From: Arthrobacter sp. CJ23
Lineage (GTDB): Bacteria > Actinomycetota > Actinomycetes > Actinomycetales > Micrococcaceae
NCBI RefSeq assembly: GCF_024741795.1
Contig: NZ_CP102950.1
Location: 2,356,001 to 2,420,000 of the forward strand
Length of the DNA: 64,000 bases
Direction: 5' to 3'
The first letter of the stretch is position 1; each line of letters opens with the position of its first letter. The notes below the pieces were generated by a model, which saw only the letters and a list, made by a program, of their open reading frames with translations, made no database searches and had not been told where the DNA came from. Of the stretch, positions 33,256-42,461 are shown piece by piece. Position numbers and translations under genes: made by a program.

Positions 33256-34416
33256 TTGACTCCCGAGGAGATCCTGCCCGACGAGCTCCTGGAACGCATC
33301 CGCGGCCGCGCCGCGGGCTATGACCAGGACAATTCCTTCTTCCACGAGGATCTGGCGGAACTTGCCGCCGCCGGGTACCTCAAGGTCTTCGTCCCTGTCC
33401 CCGACGGAGGGCTGGGCCTTGGGCTGGAAGCGGCGGCTGCGCTGCAGCGCAGGCTGGCGACGGCGGCCCCGGCCACGGCGCTCGCCGTGAACATGCACCT
33501 GGTGTGGACCGGCGTCGCGCACGTCCTGGCGGCGCGCGGCGACGACTCGCTGGGTTTCGTGCTGAAGGAGGCAGGGCAGGGGGAAGTGTTCGCCTTTGGC
33601 ATTTCAGAAGCCGGCAACGATTCCATGCTCTTCGACTCCGGGACCACGGCCGCACCGCAGGACGATGGGGGCTACAGCTTCACCGGCCGGAAGATCTTCA
33701 CCAGCCTCTCCCCTGGCTGGAGCCGGCTGGGGATCTTCGGCAAGGACGCCGCCGCCCGCAACGGCGACGGCGAGCTGGTGTTCGGCTTCATCGAACGGGC
33801 GACCCCTGGCCATGAGACCCTCACGGACTGGAACACCCTGGGCATGCGTGCCAGCCAGTCGAACACCACGCTCCTGCAGGGTGCCATGGTTCCGGCGGAG
33901 CGGATCTTCCGGAAGCTGCCGGTGGGACCCAACCAGGATCCCCTGATTTTTGCCATTTTCGCCTGCTTCGAAACGCTCCTGGCCGCCGTCTACACGGGCA
34001 TCGGCGAACGTGCCTTCACCCTGGCCGTGGAAGCCGCGAAACGACGGAGCTCGGCCAAGTACGGTGGCCGCAGCTACGCGCAGGATCCCGACATCCGCTG
34101 GAAGATTGCCGGAGCGGCCATGGCGATGGACGGAATCCAGCCACAGCTCGCCTCCATCGCGCACGATGTGGATGCGCTGGTGGACCACGGACCGCAGTGG
34201 TTCCCCAAGCTGGTGGGCCTCAAGATCCGGGCCACGGAGAACGCCCGGGCCGTGGTGGACACGGCTATCCGGGTCTCCGGAGGCTCCAGCTACTTCCGTG
34301 GTTCCGAGCTTGAACGGCTGTACCGCGACGTGCTGGCAGGGATTTTCCACCCCTCGAACGAGGAATCGGCGCACAGCACGGTGGCCAACGCCTGGCTGGG
34401 ACCGCTCGAGCAGTGA
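33256..34416 (+). CDS. Acyl-CoA dehydrogenase family protein
   Basis: A 386-residue flavoprotein with the three-part acyl-CoA dehydrogenase layout: an N-terminal helical domain, a middle beta domain with FAFGISEAGND (degenerate flavin loop) and GRKIFTSLSPG, and a C-terminal helical domain ending in the usual RLYRDVLAGIFHP. The start is a TTG 6 nt after GGGGAGCGG. It probably forms an operon with the peptidase. The substrate is unknown; flavin-binding residues are less canonical than in fatty-acid enzymes, so a monooxygenase-like member is possible. Confidence 0.85.
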   Translation: MTPEEILPDELLERIRGRAAGYDQDNSFFHEDLAELAAAGYLKVFVPVPDGGLGLGLEAAAALQRRLATAAPATALAVNMHLVWTGVAHVLAARGDDSLGFVLKEAGQGEVFAFGISEAGNDSMLFDSGTTAAPQDDGGYSFTGRKIFTSLSPGWSRLGIFGKDAAARNGDGELVFGFIERATPGHETLTDWNTLGMRASQSNTTLLQGAMVPAERIFRKLPVGPNQDPLIFAIFACFETLLAAVYTGIGERAFTLAVEAAKRRSSAKYGGRSYAQDPDIRWKIAGAAMAMDGIQPQLASIAHDVDALVDHGPQWFPKLVGLKIRATENARAVVDTAIRVSGGSSYFRGSELERLYRDVLAGIFHPSNEESAHSTVANAWLGPLEQ

Positions 34417-34427
34417 AGGCAGGGGAG

Positions 34428-34465
34428 GGCGCTGCAGGGCGTCTGCAGCGCTGCGCTGCAGCGCC
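34428..34465. terminator. Hairpin between converging genes
   Basis: A 10-bp stem, ggcgctgcag at 34428-34437 with ctgcagcgcc at 34456-34465, closes an 18-nt loop that itself contains ctgcag repeats. It sits between the acyl-CoA dehydrogenase gene and the DUF5703 gene. There is no T-tract, so terminator function is likely but not certain. Confidence 0.55.
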
Positions 34466-34471
34466 AGGACC

Positions 34472-34705
34472 TTATACGGTCCGCTGCACCGTGGTCACCT
34501 TGCGGCGCAGCCAGAAGCGGCGTCCGCCGCCCACATAGAGGATGCTGCGCTCCAGTTCCCACTTGCCGTACTCGGCGTGTTCCACGATCCTGCGGCGGAC
34601 ATCCGGCAAGGAATCGTCAGGACTGACGGACACTACGAGGTACTCGTACTGCTTGGCATAGTCCCGCAGGCGCTCAACCGAGCTGCTCAGAAATTGTTCT
34701 CTCAT
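34472..34705 (-). CDS. DUF5703 family small protein
   Basis: A 77-residue protein starting MREQFLSSSVERLRDYAKQY and containing YEYLVVSVSPDDSL and a basic C-terminus (RRFWLRRKV). This matches the actinobacterial DUF5703 family of unknown function. The ATG at 34705 is preceded by GGAGAGGG. It is divergent from the acidic protein gene with 39 bp between them. No membrane helix or metal motif is visible. Confidence 0.75.
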   Translation of the reverse strand: MREQFLSSSVERLRDYAKQYEYLVVSVSPDDSLPDVRRRIVEHAEYGKWELERSILYVGGGRRFWLRRKVTTVQRTV

Positions 34706-34744
34706 CCCTCTCCATTTTCGTCTATTTCGGGCTAACGTGAAGTC

Positions 34745-35020
34745 ATGAGCATCGATCCGCGTGTCGCGCTTCAGTCCTTGACCGCCGCATTGGAAGAACA
34801 CTTGGTGGCCGCATCCGCCCGCAGAGGCGAGGGTGATCCAGCCGTGGAGGCAGCATTTTTCGCCGTCGCGGATGCCTTCGAAGTGTACGAGGACGCACTG
34901 TACGAGGCTTACTCGGAAGTGACACCGCTGCAGGTCTTCGACGAGGACGAAGACGAAGCCGACGACGACGATGATGAACTGATCGACGAGGACGACCTCG
35001 AAATCGTCGACCAGCAGTAG
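34745..35020 (+). CDS. Small acidic protein, function unknown
   Basis: A 91-residue protein with an ordinary helical N-terminal half (MSIDPRVALQSLTAALEEH) and an extremely acidic C-terminal tail, about half Asp/Glu from residue 66 on. It is probably disordered and may act as a charge-based binding or anti-association factor, but this is speculation. TAACGT lies 6 nt before the ATG and there is no ribosome binding site, so the transcript is probably leaderless. Related short acidic proteins are widespread in Micrococcaceae, without an assigned role that I can support. Confidence 0.75.
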   Translation: MSIDPRVALQSLTAALEEHLVAASARRGEGDPAVEAAFFAVADAFEVYEDALYEAYSEVTPLQVFDEDEDEADDDDDELIDEDDLEIVDQQ

Positions 35021-35061
35021 CGAGGACCAGTAAGTGGGCCGGTCAGGCCGCGGATGATGAG

Positions 35062-35994
35062 CTAGACGGCTGAAACATCCTCGAGGGCACGGGCGATCTC
35101 TGCCGGCAAGGGCGTCAGCTGTGAATCCAGGAGTTCCTTGAGCTGGACCGTATTGCGTGCCCCCACGATTGCCGTGGCAACGCCCGGACGGGACAGCAGC
35201 CAGCTCAGGGATACATCCAGAGGCGTGCGTCCCAGGCCGCGTGCCGCCATGGCCACGGCTTCCACCACGCGGGAGCCTCTGGCTTCCAGATACGGTTCCA
35301 CGTAGGCCGACAAACGGCCCTGCGCTGCCCGGGAATCTCCGGGGATCTGGCCGCGGTACTTGCCGCTCAGCACTCCGCGGCCAAGCGGCGCCCAGGCCAT
35401 GAGTCCCAGTCCGGCGTCCTCGATTGCCGGAACGAGTTCATCCTCAGGCTTGCGCTGGAGCAGCGAATACTCGGACTGGTTGGCCACCAAGGTGAGGCCT
35501 GCGACCGCGGCGGCCTTGGCCGTCTGCCAGCCGTTGTAGTTGGAGATGCCCACATAGCGGGCCCGGCCGCTGCGCTGCGCCAATTCAAGCGCGGAGAGCG
35601 TTTCGTCCAACGGCACGTTGTCGTCCCAAGCATGGGCGAACCAGATGTCCACGTAGTCGGTTCCCAGCCGTGCCAGACTCGCATCGAGCGAGGAGAGCAT
35701 CGCCCCGCGCGAGGCATCCACGCTGCGCCGCGCGTCCGACGTCGAGACCCCCGCCTTCGTGGAGATCACCACTTCCGAGCGCGCCACTACGTCGCCCAGC
35801 ATGGCGCCCAGCATGGCCTCGGCCTGGCCTTGGGCATACGAGGCCGCGGTGTCGATCAGGGTGCCCCCGGCGGCGATGAAAGTGTGGAGCAACTCGGCGG
35901 CATCCTGCTCATCCGTTTCCTGAGCCCAGGACATGGTCCCCAGGGACACCGAAGAGACTCGAAAACCGCTGTTGCCGACGTAACGCTGCTGCAT
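35062..35994 (-). CDS. Aldo/keto reductase
   Basis: A 310-residue NADPH-dependent oxidoreductase with a TIM-barrel fold. The catalytic Asp, Tyr and Lys are in [12 protein letters not shown] and ISTKAGV, the His region is WFAHAWD, and the C-terminal cofactor region is ATAIVGARN. Close to the YajO/tyrosine-type AKR group; the substrate is not known. TAAGCT sits 7 nt before the ATG, so expression may be leaderless. The gene is divergent from uppP. Confidence 0.9.
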   Translation of the reverse strand: MQQRYVGNSGFRVSSVSLGTMSWAQETDEQDAAELLHTFIAAGGTLIDTAASYAQGQAEAMLGAMLGDVVARSEVVISTKAGVSTSDARRSVDASRGAMLSSLDASLARLGTDYVDIWFAHAWDDNVPLDETLSALELAQRSGRARYVGISNYNGWQTAKAAAVAGLTLVANQSEYSLLQRKPEDELVPAIEDAGLGLMAWAPLGRGVLSGKYRGQIPGDSRAAQGRLSAYVEPYLEARGSRVVEAVAMAARGLGRTPLDVSLSWLLSRPGVATAIVGARNTVQLKELLDSQLTPLPAEIARALEDVSAV

Positions 35995-36046
35995 GACTGC
36001 AAGCTTACGGGCAGTTCCCCGACTTCATGACGTAGGGTCTATTCAC

Positions 36047-36880
36047 GTGAACTGGATAGAAGCAGCCTTGCTTGGCCTGGTGCAGGGCCTTACCGAATTC
36101 CTCCCGATATCCTCCAGTGCGCATCTGCGCATTGTCGGCTCGTTCCTTCCGACAGCGGCCGATCCGGGGGCGGCCTTCACGGCCATCACGCAGCTGGGCA
36201 CGGAAACCGCCGTCATTGTGTTCTTCTGGCGGGACATTGTGCGGATTGTCTGCGCATGGTTTGGTTCGCTCCGCGGAACTGTTGCCCGCAACCACCCCGA
36301 CGCCCGCATGGGCTGGCTGGTGATCCTGGGAAGCCTGCCGATCATCGTCCTCGGCCTGCTGTTCCAGGACCAGATTGAATCCGTACTGCGCAGCATGTGG
36401 ATCGTGGCCACCATGCTCATTGTCTTTGGCATGATCCTCGCGGTGGCCGATGCCGTCGGCAGGCAAGAGCGCGAGCTCAGCGAGTTGAGCTACAAGCACG
36501 GCATCCTGTTCGGCCTTGCCCAGGCCATGGCGCTGATCCCCGGGGTATCCCGCTCCGGCGGGACCATCACGGCGGGCCTGCTCATGGGCTACACCCGTGA
36601 GGCAGCCGCCCGGTACTCCTTCCTGCTGGCCATTCCAGCGGTCTTCGGCAGCGGGTTGTACCAGCTGTACAAAACCGTATCCAACGAAGGCATCACCGGG
36701 CCCTATGGCCTCCCGGAAACAGCCATGGCCACCGTCATCGCCTTCGTCGTGGGATATGTCATCATCGGCTGGTTCCTGAAGTTCGTTTCCACCCGCAGCT
36801 ACCGGCTGTTTGTCTGGTACCGGATCGTGCTCGGCCTCGCCCTGTATGTGTTGCTCGGTTTCAATGTCATCAGCGCCTAG
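36047..36880 (+). CDS. uppP: Undecaprenyl-diphosphatase UppP (BacA)
   Basis: Membrane enzyme that dephosphorylates undecaprenyl diphosphate, recycling the lipid carrier of peptidoglycan synthesis. A bacitracin-resistance effect is known for the family. The 277-residue protein has about eight helices, the [15 protein letters not shown] active-site loop and PGVSRSGGT motif 2. The start GTG at 36047 is 8 nt after TAGGGT, a leaderless pattern. mshC follows 15 bp later but has its own -10-like element. Confidence 0.95.
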   Translation: MNWIEAALLGLVQGLTEFLPISSSAHLRIVGSFLPTAADPGAAFTAITQLGTETAVIVFFWRDIVRIVCAWFGSLRGTVARNHPDARMGWLVILGSLPIIVLGLLFQDQIESVLRSMWIVATMLIVFGMILAVADAVGRQERELSELSYKHGILFGLAQAMALIPGVSRSGGTITAGLLMGYTREAAARYSFLLAIPAVFGSGLYQLYKTVSNEGITGPYGLPETAMATVIAFVVGYVIIGWFLKFVSTRSYRLFVWYRIVLGLALYVLLGFNVISA

Positions 36881-36895
36881 CACTAAGGTTGAGCT

Positions 36896-38173
36896 GTGAA
36901 ATCGTGGACCTCCCGCCCTGTGCCTGAACTGCCCGGCAGCATGCCGCAACTCCGACTCTTTGACACGGCCCTTGGCAGGATCACGGACGTCGAACCGCAG
37001 GGCGAGCAGTCCATGTATGTCTGCGGCATCACCCCGTATGACGCCACCCACATGGGCCATGCGGCCAGCTACGTCGCCTTCGACCTTCTCAACCGGGCTT
37101 GGCGGGACGGCGGCCAGCGCGTTTCGTACGTCCAGAACGTCACCGACGTCGACGATCCCCTGCTGGAGCGGGCCGCGGCCACCGGCGTGGACTGGCGCGA
37201 GCTCGCCGCGAGCCAGATCGAGCTCTTCCACACGGACATGGACGCCCTGAACGTCCTGGCACCCAACCACTACATCGGCGCCGTGGAAGCGATCCCCGGG
37301 ATTGTTCCCGCCATTGAGAAACTCATCGAGGACGGGCTTGCGTACCGCGTGGCGGGCACCGGGGGAGAGCCCGACGGCGATATCTACTACGACGTCGAGG
37401 CCGCCGGCAAGCAGTCCGATGCCCCTGACGCCTGGACGCTGGGTGACGTTTCCCGCCTCGGGGAGGCGGAAATGCTGGAGCTTTTCGCCGAACGCGGCGG
37501 CGACCCCGGCCGTGCCGGGAAGCGCCAGGCCCTTGATCCGCTGCTGTGGCGGGTGGCCCGCGACGGCGAACCCAGCTGGCCCGGCAGCTCGCTGGGCGAC
37601 GGACGTCCTGGCTGGCACATCGAATGCACGGTCATCGCCCAGAAGTACCTTCCCGCACCGTTCACGGTGCAGGGCGGCGGCTCGGACCTGATTTTCCCGC
37701 ACCACGAAATGGGTGCAGGGCACGCCTACTCCCTGGCGGGTGTGCCACTGGCACGCCACTATGCGCACGCCGGGATGGTGGGCCTGGACGGCGAAAAGAT
37801 GAGCAAGTCCAAGGGAAACCTGGTCCTCGTCTCCAAGCTGCGCGCGGCCGGCGAGGAACCGGCGGCAATCCGCCTGGCCATTCTGGCCAACCATTACCGC
37901 TCGGACTGGTCCTGGACGAGCGAAGGTTTTGACGCTGCGAAGGAGCGGCTCAGCACGTGGCGGGCCGCCCGTGAGAACGCACCGGAGGGTTCGGCCGCGG
38001 AGCTGCTGGCCCTCATGCGCCGCGAACTCGCCAACGACCTCAACGCGCCGGGGGCAATTGCCGCCGTCGACGCCTGGGCTGCCGGGGCCGTGCGCAGCGA
38101 AACCCCGAACTCGCCCATCGACAGCGCCCTGGTGAGTGACGCCGTCAACGCCCTGCTCGGCGTCGAGCTCTGA
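36896..38173 (+). CDS. mshC: Mycothiol ligase MshC (cysteine:GlcN-Ins ligase)
   Basis: ATP-dependent ligase that joins cysteine to GlcN-inositol, the penultimate step of mycothiol synthesis. The 425-residue protein is related to cysteinyl-tRNA synthetase, with the HIGH-type motif THMGHA, zinc-site residues in [12 protein letters not shown] and [11 protein letters not shown], and the KMSKS loop. It lacks the tRNA-binding domain. Start GTG 36896 has TAAGGT 6 nt upstream, inside the uppP stop region. Presence of MshC shows that the organism makes mycothiol. Confidence 0.95.
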   Translation: MKSWTSRPVPELPGSMPQLRLFDTALGRITDVEPQGEQSMYVCGITPYDATHMGHAASYVAFDLLNRAWRDGGQRVSYVQNVTDVDDPLLERAAATGVDWRELAASQIELFHTDMDALNVLAPNHYIGAVEAIPGIVPAIEKLIEDGLAYRVAGTGGEPDGDIYYDVEAAGKQSDAPDAWTLGDVSRLGEAEMLELFAERGGDPGRAGKRQALDPLLWRVARDGEPSWPGSSLGDGRPGWHIECTVIAQKYLPAPFTVQGGGSDLIFPHHEMGAGHAYSLAGVPLARHYAHAGMVGLDGEKMSKSKGNLVLVSKLRAAGEEPAAIRLAILANHYRSDWSWTSEGFDAAKERLSTWRAARENAPEGSAAELLALMRRELANDLNAPGAIAAVDAWAAGAVRSETPNSPIDSALVSDAVNALLGVEL

Positions 38174-38175
38174 CA

Positions 38176-38220
38176 GCTCCTGAGCACTGAGCTCCGGAGT
38201 ACTGAGCTCCTGAGTACTGG
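38176..38220. repeat. Three tandem 15-nt repeats
   Basis: gctcctgagcactga (38176-38190), gctccggagtactga (38191-38205) and gctcctgagtactgg (38206-38220) lie head to tail starting 2 nt after the mshC stop. They differ at two or three positions. The array runs straight into the terminator hairpin. Confidence 0.85.
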
Positions 38221-38247
38221 GGCCCGGCGTTTGCGGCGCCGGGCCCC
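38219..38247. terminator. Hairpin between mshC and the PAC2 gene
   Basis: An 11-bp stem, ggggcccggcg at 38219-38229 with its complement at 38237-38247, has a 7-nt loop. Converging genes lie on both sides. Confidence 0.75.
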
Positions 38248-38252
38248 GGCCG

Positions 38253-39158
38253 TCAGGGGCGTTCCTTGCCCCTGCGCTTGAGGTAGCGCTCGAACTCGCG
38301 TGCGATCGATTCGCCGGTGGCCTCGGGGAGATCGGCGGTGTCCTTCGCCTCCTCTAGCTGCCGCACGTACGCCGCAATCTCGGGGTCTTCCGTGGCGAGC
38401 TCGTCCACGCCGCGCTCCCAGGCCTCCGATTCCTCGGCAAGGCTGTGCGTGTCCAGCGGCACCTGCAGGAGGTCCTCGACCTTGTGCAGGATGGCCAGCT
38501 GGGCCTTCGGCGACGGCGGCTGCGCCACGTAATGCGGCACGGCTGCCCACAGGGACACTGTGGGCAGGCCGGCAAGCAGCGCGAATTCCGCCAGGACGCC
38601 CACAATCCCCACGGGGCCCTCATACTGCGAAGACTCCAGGTTCATGCGCTCCCGCAGGCCACTGTCCTCGGTGGTGGTGCTCACCGGGATGGGGCGGCTG
38701 TGCGGCACATCGGCCAGCAGCGCCCCGATGAGCACCACGGCGTCCACGCCGAGGGCCTCGGCATGGACCAGCAGTTCCGTCGTGTAGGCGCGCCACCGGT
38801 AGGACGGTTCGCTGCCGAGGACAAAGACAACGTCCACATTGCTGTCCGGGACGGACGCCCGGTAGATCCGGGTGGATGGCCATTTAACTTTGCGCGCGCC
38901 GGTGGATGTACGGCGGACCGTTGGCCGGGTGAACTGGAAATCGTAGTAGTCTTCAGCATCCACCGTGGCGACCTTCTTGCCGTCCCAGAGCTTGTTCAAA
39001 TAGTGCAGGGCATCACTGGCCGCCTCTCCCGCGTCGTTCCAGCCCTCAAAGGCCGCCAGCATCACGGTGACGCGGCCGCCTTCCGGTCCGGCCTGGAGAA
39101 ATCGCTCGGGCTCCGGTGCGCTGTCCTGTCCCTCGGGGGTCCCGTCCACACTGTTCAT
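38253..39158 (-). CDS. PAC2 family protein
   Basis: A 301-residue protein of the PAC2 superfamily, named for the eukaryotic proteasome assembly chaperone. Family segments are AAFEGWNDAGEAASDAL, VVLIGALLADVPHSRP and YVAQPPSPKAQLA. Its bacterial role is unproven. It lies in the proteasome neighbourhood, as in Mycobacterium (Rv2125), which makes a link plausible but not shown. TAGGGT 6 nt before the ATG suggests leaderless expression. Confidence 0.88.
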   Translation of the reverse strand: MNSVDGTPEGQDSAPEPERFLQAGPEGGRVTVMLAAFEGWNDAGEAASDALHYLNKLWDGKKVATVDAEDYYDFQFTRPTVRRTSTGARKVKWPSTRIYRASVPDSNVDVVFVLGSEPSYRWRAYTTELLVHAEALGVDAVVLIGALLADVPHSRPIPVSTTTEDSGLRERMNLESSQYEGPVGIVGVLAEFALLAGLPTVSLWAAVPHYVAQPPSPKAQLAILHKVEDLLQVPLDTHSLAEESEAWERGVDELATEDPEIAAYVRQLEEAKDTADLPEATGESIAREFERYLKRRGKERP

Positions 39159-39278
39159 CCACTCACCCTACGTCCAAGACGCGGTCGGATGCATGGCATT
39201 CCGGCTTGCGGCATGCCGGTGAGGGTCCGCACGGCAAGGCGGCCAGCCGGCCCCGGGCTTCCACGTAGACTTGAAGCC

Positions 39279-40013
39279 ATGCAATCCTCAGCCACCCAGC
39301 CCTTCCTCAAAGCAGCTCTCTGGGATATGGATGGCACTCTCGTGGACACGGAGCCGTACTGGATCGCTGCGGAGTATGCGCTCGTGGAAGCCCACGGAGG
39401 GCGTTGGTCGCACGAACAGGCCATGCAACTGGTGGGCCAGTCGCTGCTGCACTCCGCGGGCATCCTGCAGCAGGCGGGCGTCCGCATGGAGGCCCGCGAC
39501 ATCATCGACCTCCTCAGCGCCGAAGTCATCCGGCAGGTCCGCACGGAAGTGCCGTGGCGGCCGGGTGCCCGCGAACTGCTCGATGACCTTCACGGCGCCG
39601 GCGTCCGCTGCGCCCTGGTCACCATGTCCGAGGGTCCGCTCGCCCAGGTCGTTGTGGACAGCCTGCCTAAGCCGTACTTCGAATTCCTGGTCACGGGCGA
39701 CACCGTGACCCAGGGCAAGCCCCACCCCGAGGCCTATCTCACCGCCGTCGAGCGCCTGCGCGCCAGCGACTCGGCCGTGACCGTGGACCACTGCGTGGCA
39801 TTGGAAGACTCTGTCCCCGGCGTGGCAGCAGCCATTGCCTCGGGCGTGGTCACCGTAGGCATCCCGCACCAGATGCCGTTACCGGACGATGCACGCCGCG
39901 CCACGTGGGACTCGCTGCGGGGCCGGGGCGTCGCCGACCTTGAAGAACTGGTGGCCGCGAGGGCCGCTCTGCGGGATGCCGATGCCGGCCTGCTCGTTGA
40001 AGGAGTCAACTAA
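39279..40013 (+). CDS. HAD family hydrolase (phosphatase-like)
   Basis: A 244-residue HAD phosphatase of the phosphoglucomutase-like subgroup. The nucleophile motif is WDMDGTLVDTEPYW, followed by LVTMSEG, KPHPEAYL and the acidic motif VALEDSVPG. A cap domain separates motifs 1 and 2. The substrate is unknown. The frame is open from 38445, but conservation begins at the ATG at 39279, 7 nt after TAGACT (leaderless-type). The next gene starts immediately after the stop. Confidence 0.88.
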   Translation: MQSSATQPFLKAALWDMDGTLVDTEPYWIAAEYALVEAHGGRWSHEQAMQLVGQSLLHSAGILQQAGVRMEARDIIDLLSAEVIRQVRTEVPWRPGARELLDDLHGAGVRCALVTMSEGPLAQVVVDSLPKPYFEFLVTGDTVTQGKPHPEAYLTAVERLRASDSAVTVDHCVALEDSVPGVAAAIASGVVTVGIPHQMPLPDDARRATWDSLRGRGVADLEELVAARAALRDADAGLLVEGVN

Positions 40014-41183
40014 GTGAGCAGCCCTGGTACAGCGCAGCACGGCGCCCACAGCAGGAAAAGAGAGGGCATACCGCTGGGCCGCATCGCCGGTATTCCCGTG
40101 TTCCTGGCCTATTCGTGGTTTGTCATCGCGGGTTTCACCGTGATCGTCTATGGTCCGGCACTGCTCCTGCGGATGCCCGGGCTGGGGTTCGGCGCCTACC
40201 TCGTGGCCTTCGCTTATGCGTTGCTGCTGGCTTTTTCCGTGCTGGTCCACGAGCTCGCCCATGCGCTCAGCGCGAAGGCCTTCAAGTGGCCCACAGAGAA
40301 GATCGTCCTGAACCTGTGGGGCGGGCATACCCAGTTTGAGAGCTTCACCGCTTCTCCCGGCCGTTCCGTGCTGGTGGCCCTCGCCGGTCCGGCTGCGAAC
40401 TTCGTTCTCGCCGGCCTGACGTGGGCCTTGCTTCTCTCCGGTGCTGTCTCGGGCGTCGTGGAGATCCTGGCCAACATCCTCATGTGGGCCAACCTCCTGA
40501 TCGGGATCTTCAACGTCCTGCCCGGCCTGCCCCTGGACGGCGGCCGCCTGGTCGAATCCGCCGTGTGGAAAGCCACGGGAAGCCAGGAAAAGGGCACGGT
40601 GGCGGCCGGTTGGGCCGGCCGTGTGATCGTCGCGGGCCTGGTCATCTGGTTCATCGGCCTGCCGCTGCTCAGCGGAACGCTGCCCGAGGTCAGCATCCTG
40701 CTTATCACGGTCCTCGTCTGCGGGTTCCTGTGGGTGGGGGCCTCGGGAGCCATCCAAAGCGGACGCTTCCGCAGCCGCCTGCACCTGGTGAGCGCCGTCG
40801 CGCTGGCCGAACCCGCCGTCGGGATCCCTAATTCCGCCACCGTGGAAGACGTGCTGAGGATCGCGCCCGCCGGAACGCCCGCCGTCGTGATCTGTGGCCC
40901 GGACGGCAAGCCGCAGGGCCTTGTCGACGGTGCGGCAACCGCGGCGGTCCCTCCCGGCGCAGCGGCGGCCACACCCGTCACCGCCGTAGCCCACGCGCTT
41001 GCCGCGGGCGCCTATGTGCCTGAATGGTCCAAGGGGCAGGAACTGATCCAGTACCTTTCACGGCTCGACGGCGGCGAGTACGCCGTAGTGGACCACAACG
41101 GAACGGTGACGGGCCTGCTGCGGCAACAGGCGGTAGTGACAGCGATTACAGGTAAAGAACCCCGCCGAAACGGGCGTCCCTGA
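40014..41183 (+). CDS. Site-2 protease family (M50) metalloprotease with CBS-like tail
   Basis: A 389-residue membrane zinc protease. The zinc motif is HELAH (with LVHELAHALS), and the second motif is LPGLPLDGGRL, as in SpoIVFB/Rip proteins. About six membrane helices span residues 25-245. The C-terminal 140 residues resemble a CBS-type sensor region. It probably cleaves a membrane regulator; the substrate is not known. It starts with GTG next to the HAD stop. The same neighbour order (HAD, M50, TrmI) is seen in other actinobacteria. Confidence 0.88.
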   Translation: MSSPGTAQHGAHSRKREGIPLGRIAGIPVFLAYSWFVIAGFTVIVYGPALLLRMPGLGFGAYLVAFAYALLLAFSVLVHELAHALSAKAFKWPTEKIVLNLWGGHTQFESFTASPGRSVLVALAGPAANFVLAGLTWALLLSGAVSGVVEILANILMWANLLIGIFNVLPGLPLDGGRLVESAVWKATGSQEKGTVAAGWAGRVIVAGLVIWFIGLPLLSGTLPEVSILLITVLVCGFLWVGASGAIQSGRFRSRLHLVSAVALAEPAVGIPNSATVEDVLRIAPAGTPAVVICGPDGKPQGLVDGAATAAVPPGAAAATPVTAVAHALAAGAYVPEWSKGQELIQYLSRLDGGEYAVVDHNGTVTGLLRQQAVVTAITGKEPRRNGRP

Positions 41184-41295
41184 CGCCCCAGCCGGTAGAG
41201 TTACGTGCCGGCCGTGAAATATCCCGGACAGCTTTGACGCGCCACGAGGCAGCAATAATTGACGGCAACCGCCGTACAGGAGCGAGGAAACACCA

Positions 41296-42363
41296 ATGAG
41301 CAGCGAAACCGCCGCCAACGACTTGGCCATCAACGACACGGCCATCGGCGCGGCCACCCCTGCCGTCCAGCCGACCGGCGCCGCACGGCGCCGTGGACCC
41401 TTCCGGGTGGGCGAGCGGGTCCAGCTCACGGACGAACGCGGCCGCATGAACACCGTCACCCTGGAAATCGGCGGAGCGTTCCACACGCACCGCGGCTTTC
41501 TGAACCACGACGAAATCATCGGCAAGGTGGACGGTTCCGTGGTCAGCAACAACGTGGGCCAGCAGTACCAGACCCTGCGCCCGCTGCTCTCCGACTTCGT
41601 GCTCTCCATGCCCCGCGGCGCGGCCGTGGTGTACCCGAAGGACGCCGGCCAGATCGTCACCATGGCGGACATCTTCCCCGGCGCCCGCGTGGTGGAGGCA
41701 GGTGTCGGCTCCGGCGCGCTGTCCATCTCGCTGCTGCGCGCCGTCGGCGACGGCGGCTACCTGCACTCCTTCGAACGCCGCGAGGAATTCGCCGACATCG
41801 CCCGCGGCAACGTGGAGACCATCTTCGGCGGCGCGCACCCGGCCTGGAAGATCTCCTTGGGCGACTTCCAGGAGGAAGTGGTCCGCGCGGAAGAGCCCGG
41901 TTCCGTCGACCGCGTGGTGCTGGACATGCTCGCTCCCTGGGAGTGCCTGGACGCCGTGGCCACGGTGCTGGCACCCGGCGGCGTATGGATCAACTACGTC
42001 GCCACCGTCACCCAGCTGTCCCGCACCGCCGAGGCCATCCGCGCCGACGGCCGCTTCACCGAGCCCGACGCCTGGGAATCCATGGTCCGCGGCTGGCACC
42101 TTGAAGGCCTGGCCGTGCGCCCGGACCACCGCATGGTGGCCCACACCGGCTTCCTGCTGGTGACCCGCCGCCTGGCGGACGGCGTCACGGGCATTTCCGT
42201 CAAGCGCCGCCCGTCCAAGACCGAATTCAGCGAAGAGGACCTCAACGCCTGGACCCCCGGTGCCGTGGGGGAGCGCGCCGTCTCCGACAAGAAGCTCCGC
42301 CGTGCCGCCCGCGATGCCATCGCCGGCACCAATGTCCAGGACGACCCCTCGGTCACAAGCTGA
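41296..42363 (+). CDS. trmI: tRNA (adenine-58-N1)-methyltransferase TrmI
   Basis: A 355-residue methyltransferase that makes m1A58 in tRNA. An N-terminal beta domain (about 35-100) is followed by a Rossmann domain with VVEAGVGSGALSISLL (S-adenosylmethionine site) and DRVVLDMLAPWECL. A longer N-terminus and a C-terminal tail are typical of actinobacterial proteins. It starts at an ATG after AGGAGCGAGGAAACACCA. TAGAGT at 41196-41201 is a likely -10. The next gene is the proteasome ATPase. Confidence 0.92.
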   Translation: MSSETAANDLAINDTAIGAATPAVQPTGAARRRGPFRVGERVQLTDERGRMNTVTLEIGGAFHTHRGFLNHDEIIGKVDGSVVSNNVGQQYQTLRPLLSDFVLSMPRGAAVVYPKDAGQIVTMADIFPGARVVEAGVGSGALSISLLRAVGDGGYLHSFERREEFADIARGNVETIFGGAHPAWKISLGDFQEEVVRAEEPGSVDRVVLDMLAPWECLDAVATVLAPGGVWINYVATVTQLSRTAEAIRADGRFTEPDAWESMVRGWHLEGLAVRPDHRMVAHTGFLLVTRRLADGVTGISVKRRPSKTEFSEEDLNAWTPGAVGERAVSDKKLRRAARDAIAGTNVQDDPSVTS

Positions 42364-42461
42364 GCAAAGGTCACAAAGTAGTCCGCATTCCGGATGTCAG
42401 CGTCCTCCCTGCGCTTTTCGGGTCTAAGGTCTTGTTAAGCGCAGGAAGGGGCTGATGAATC

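Noticed and set aside
36005..37894. Open frame of 629 codons on the minus strand opposite uppP and mshC
   Set aside because: It spans two unrelated genes with strong motifs on the other strand and has no conserved content.
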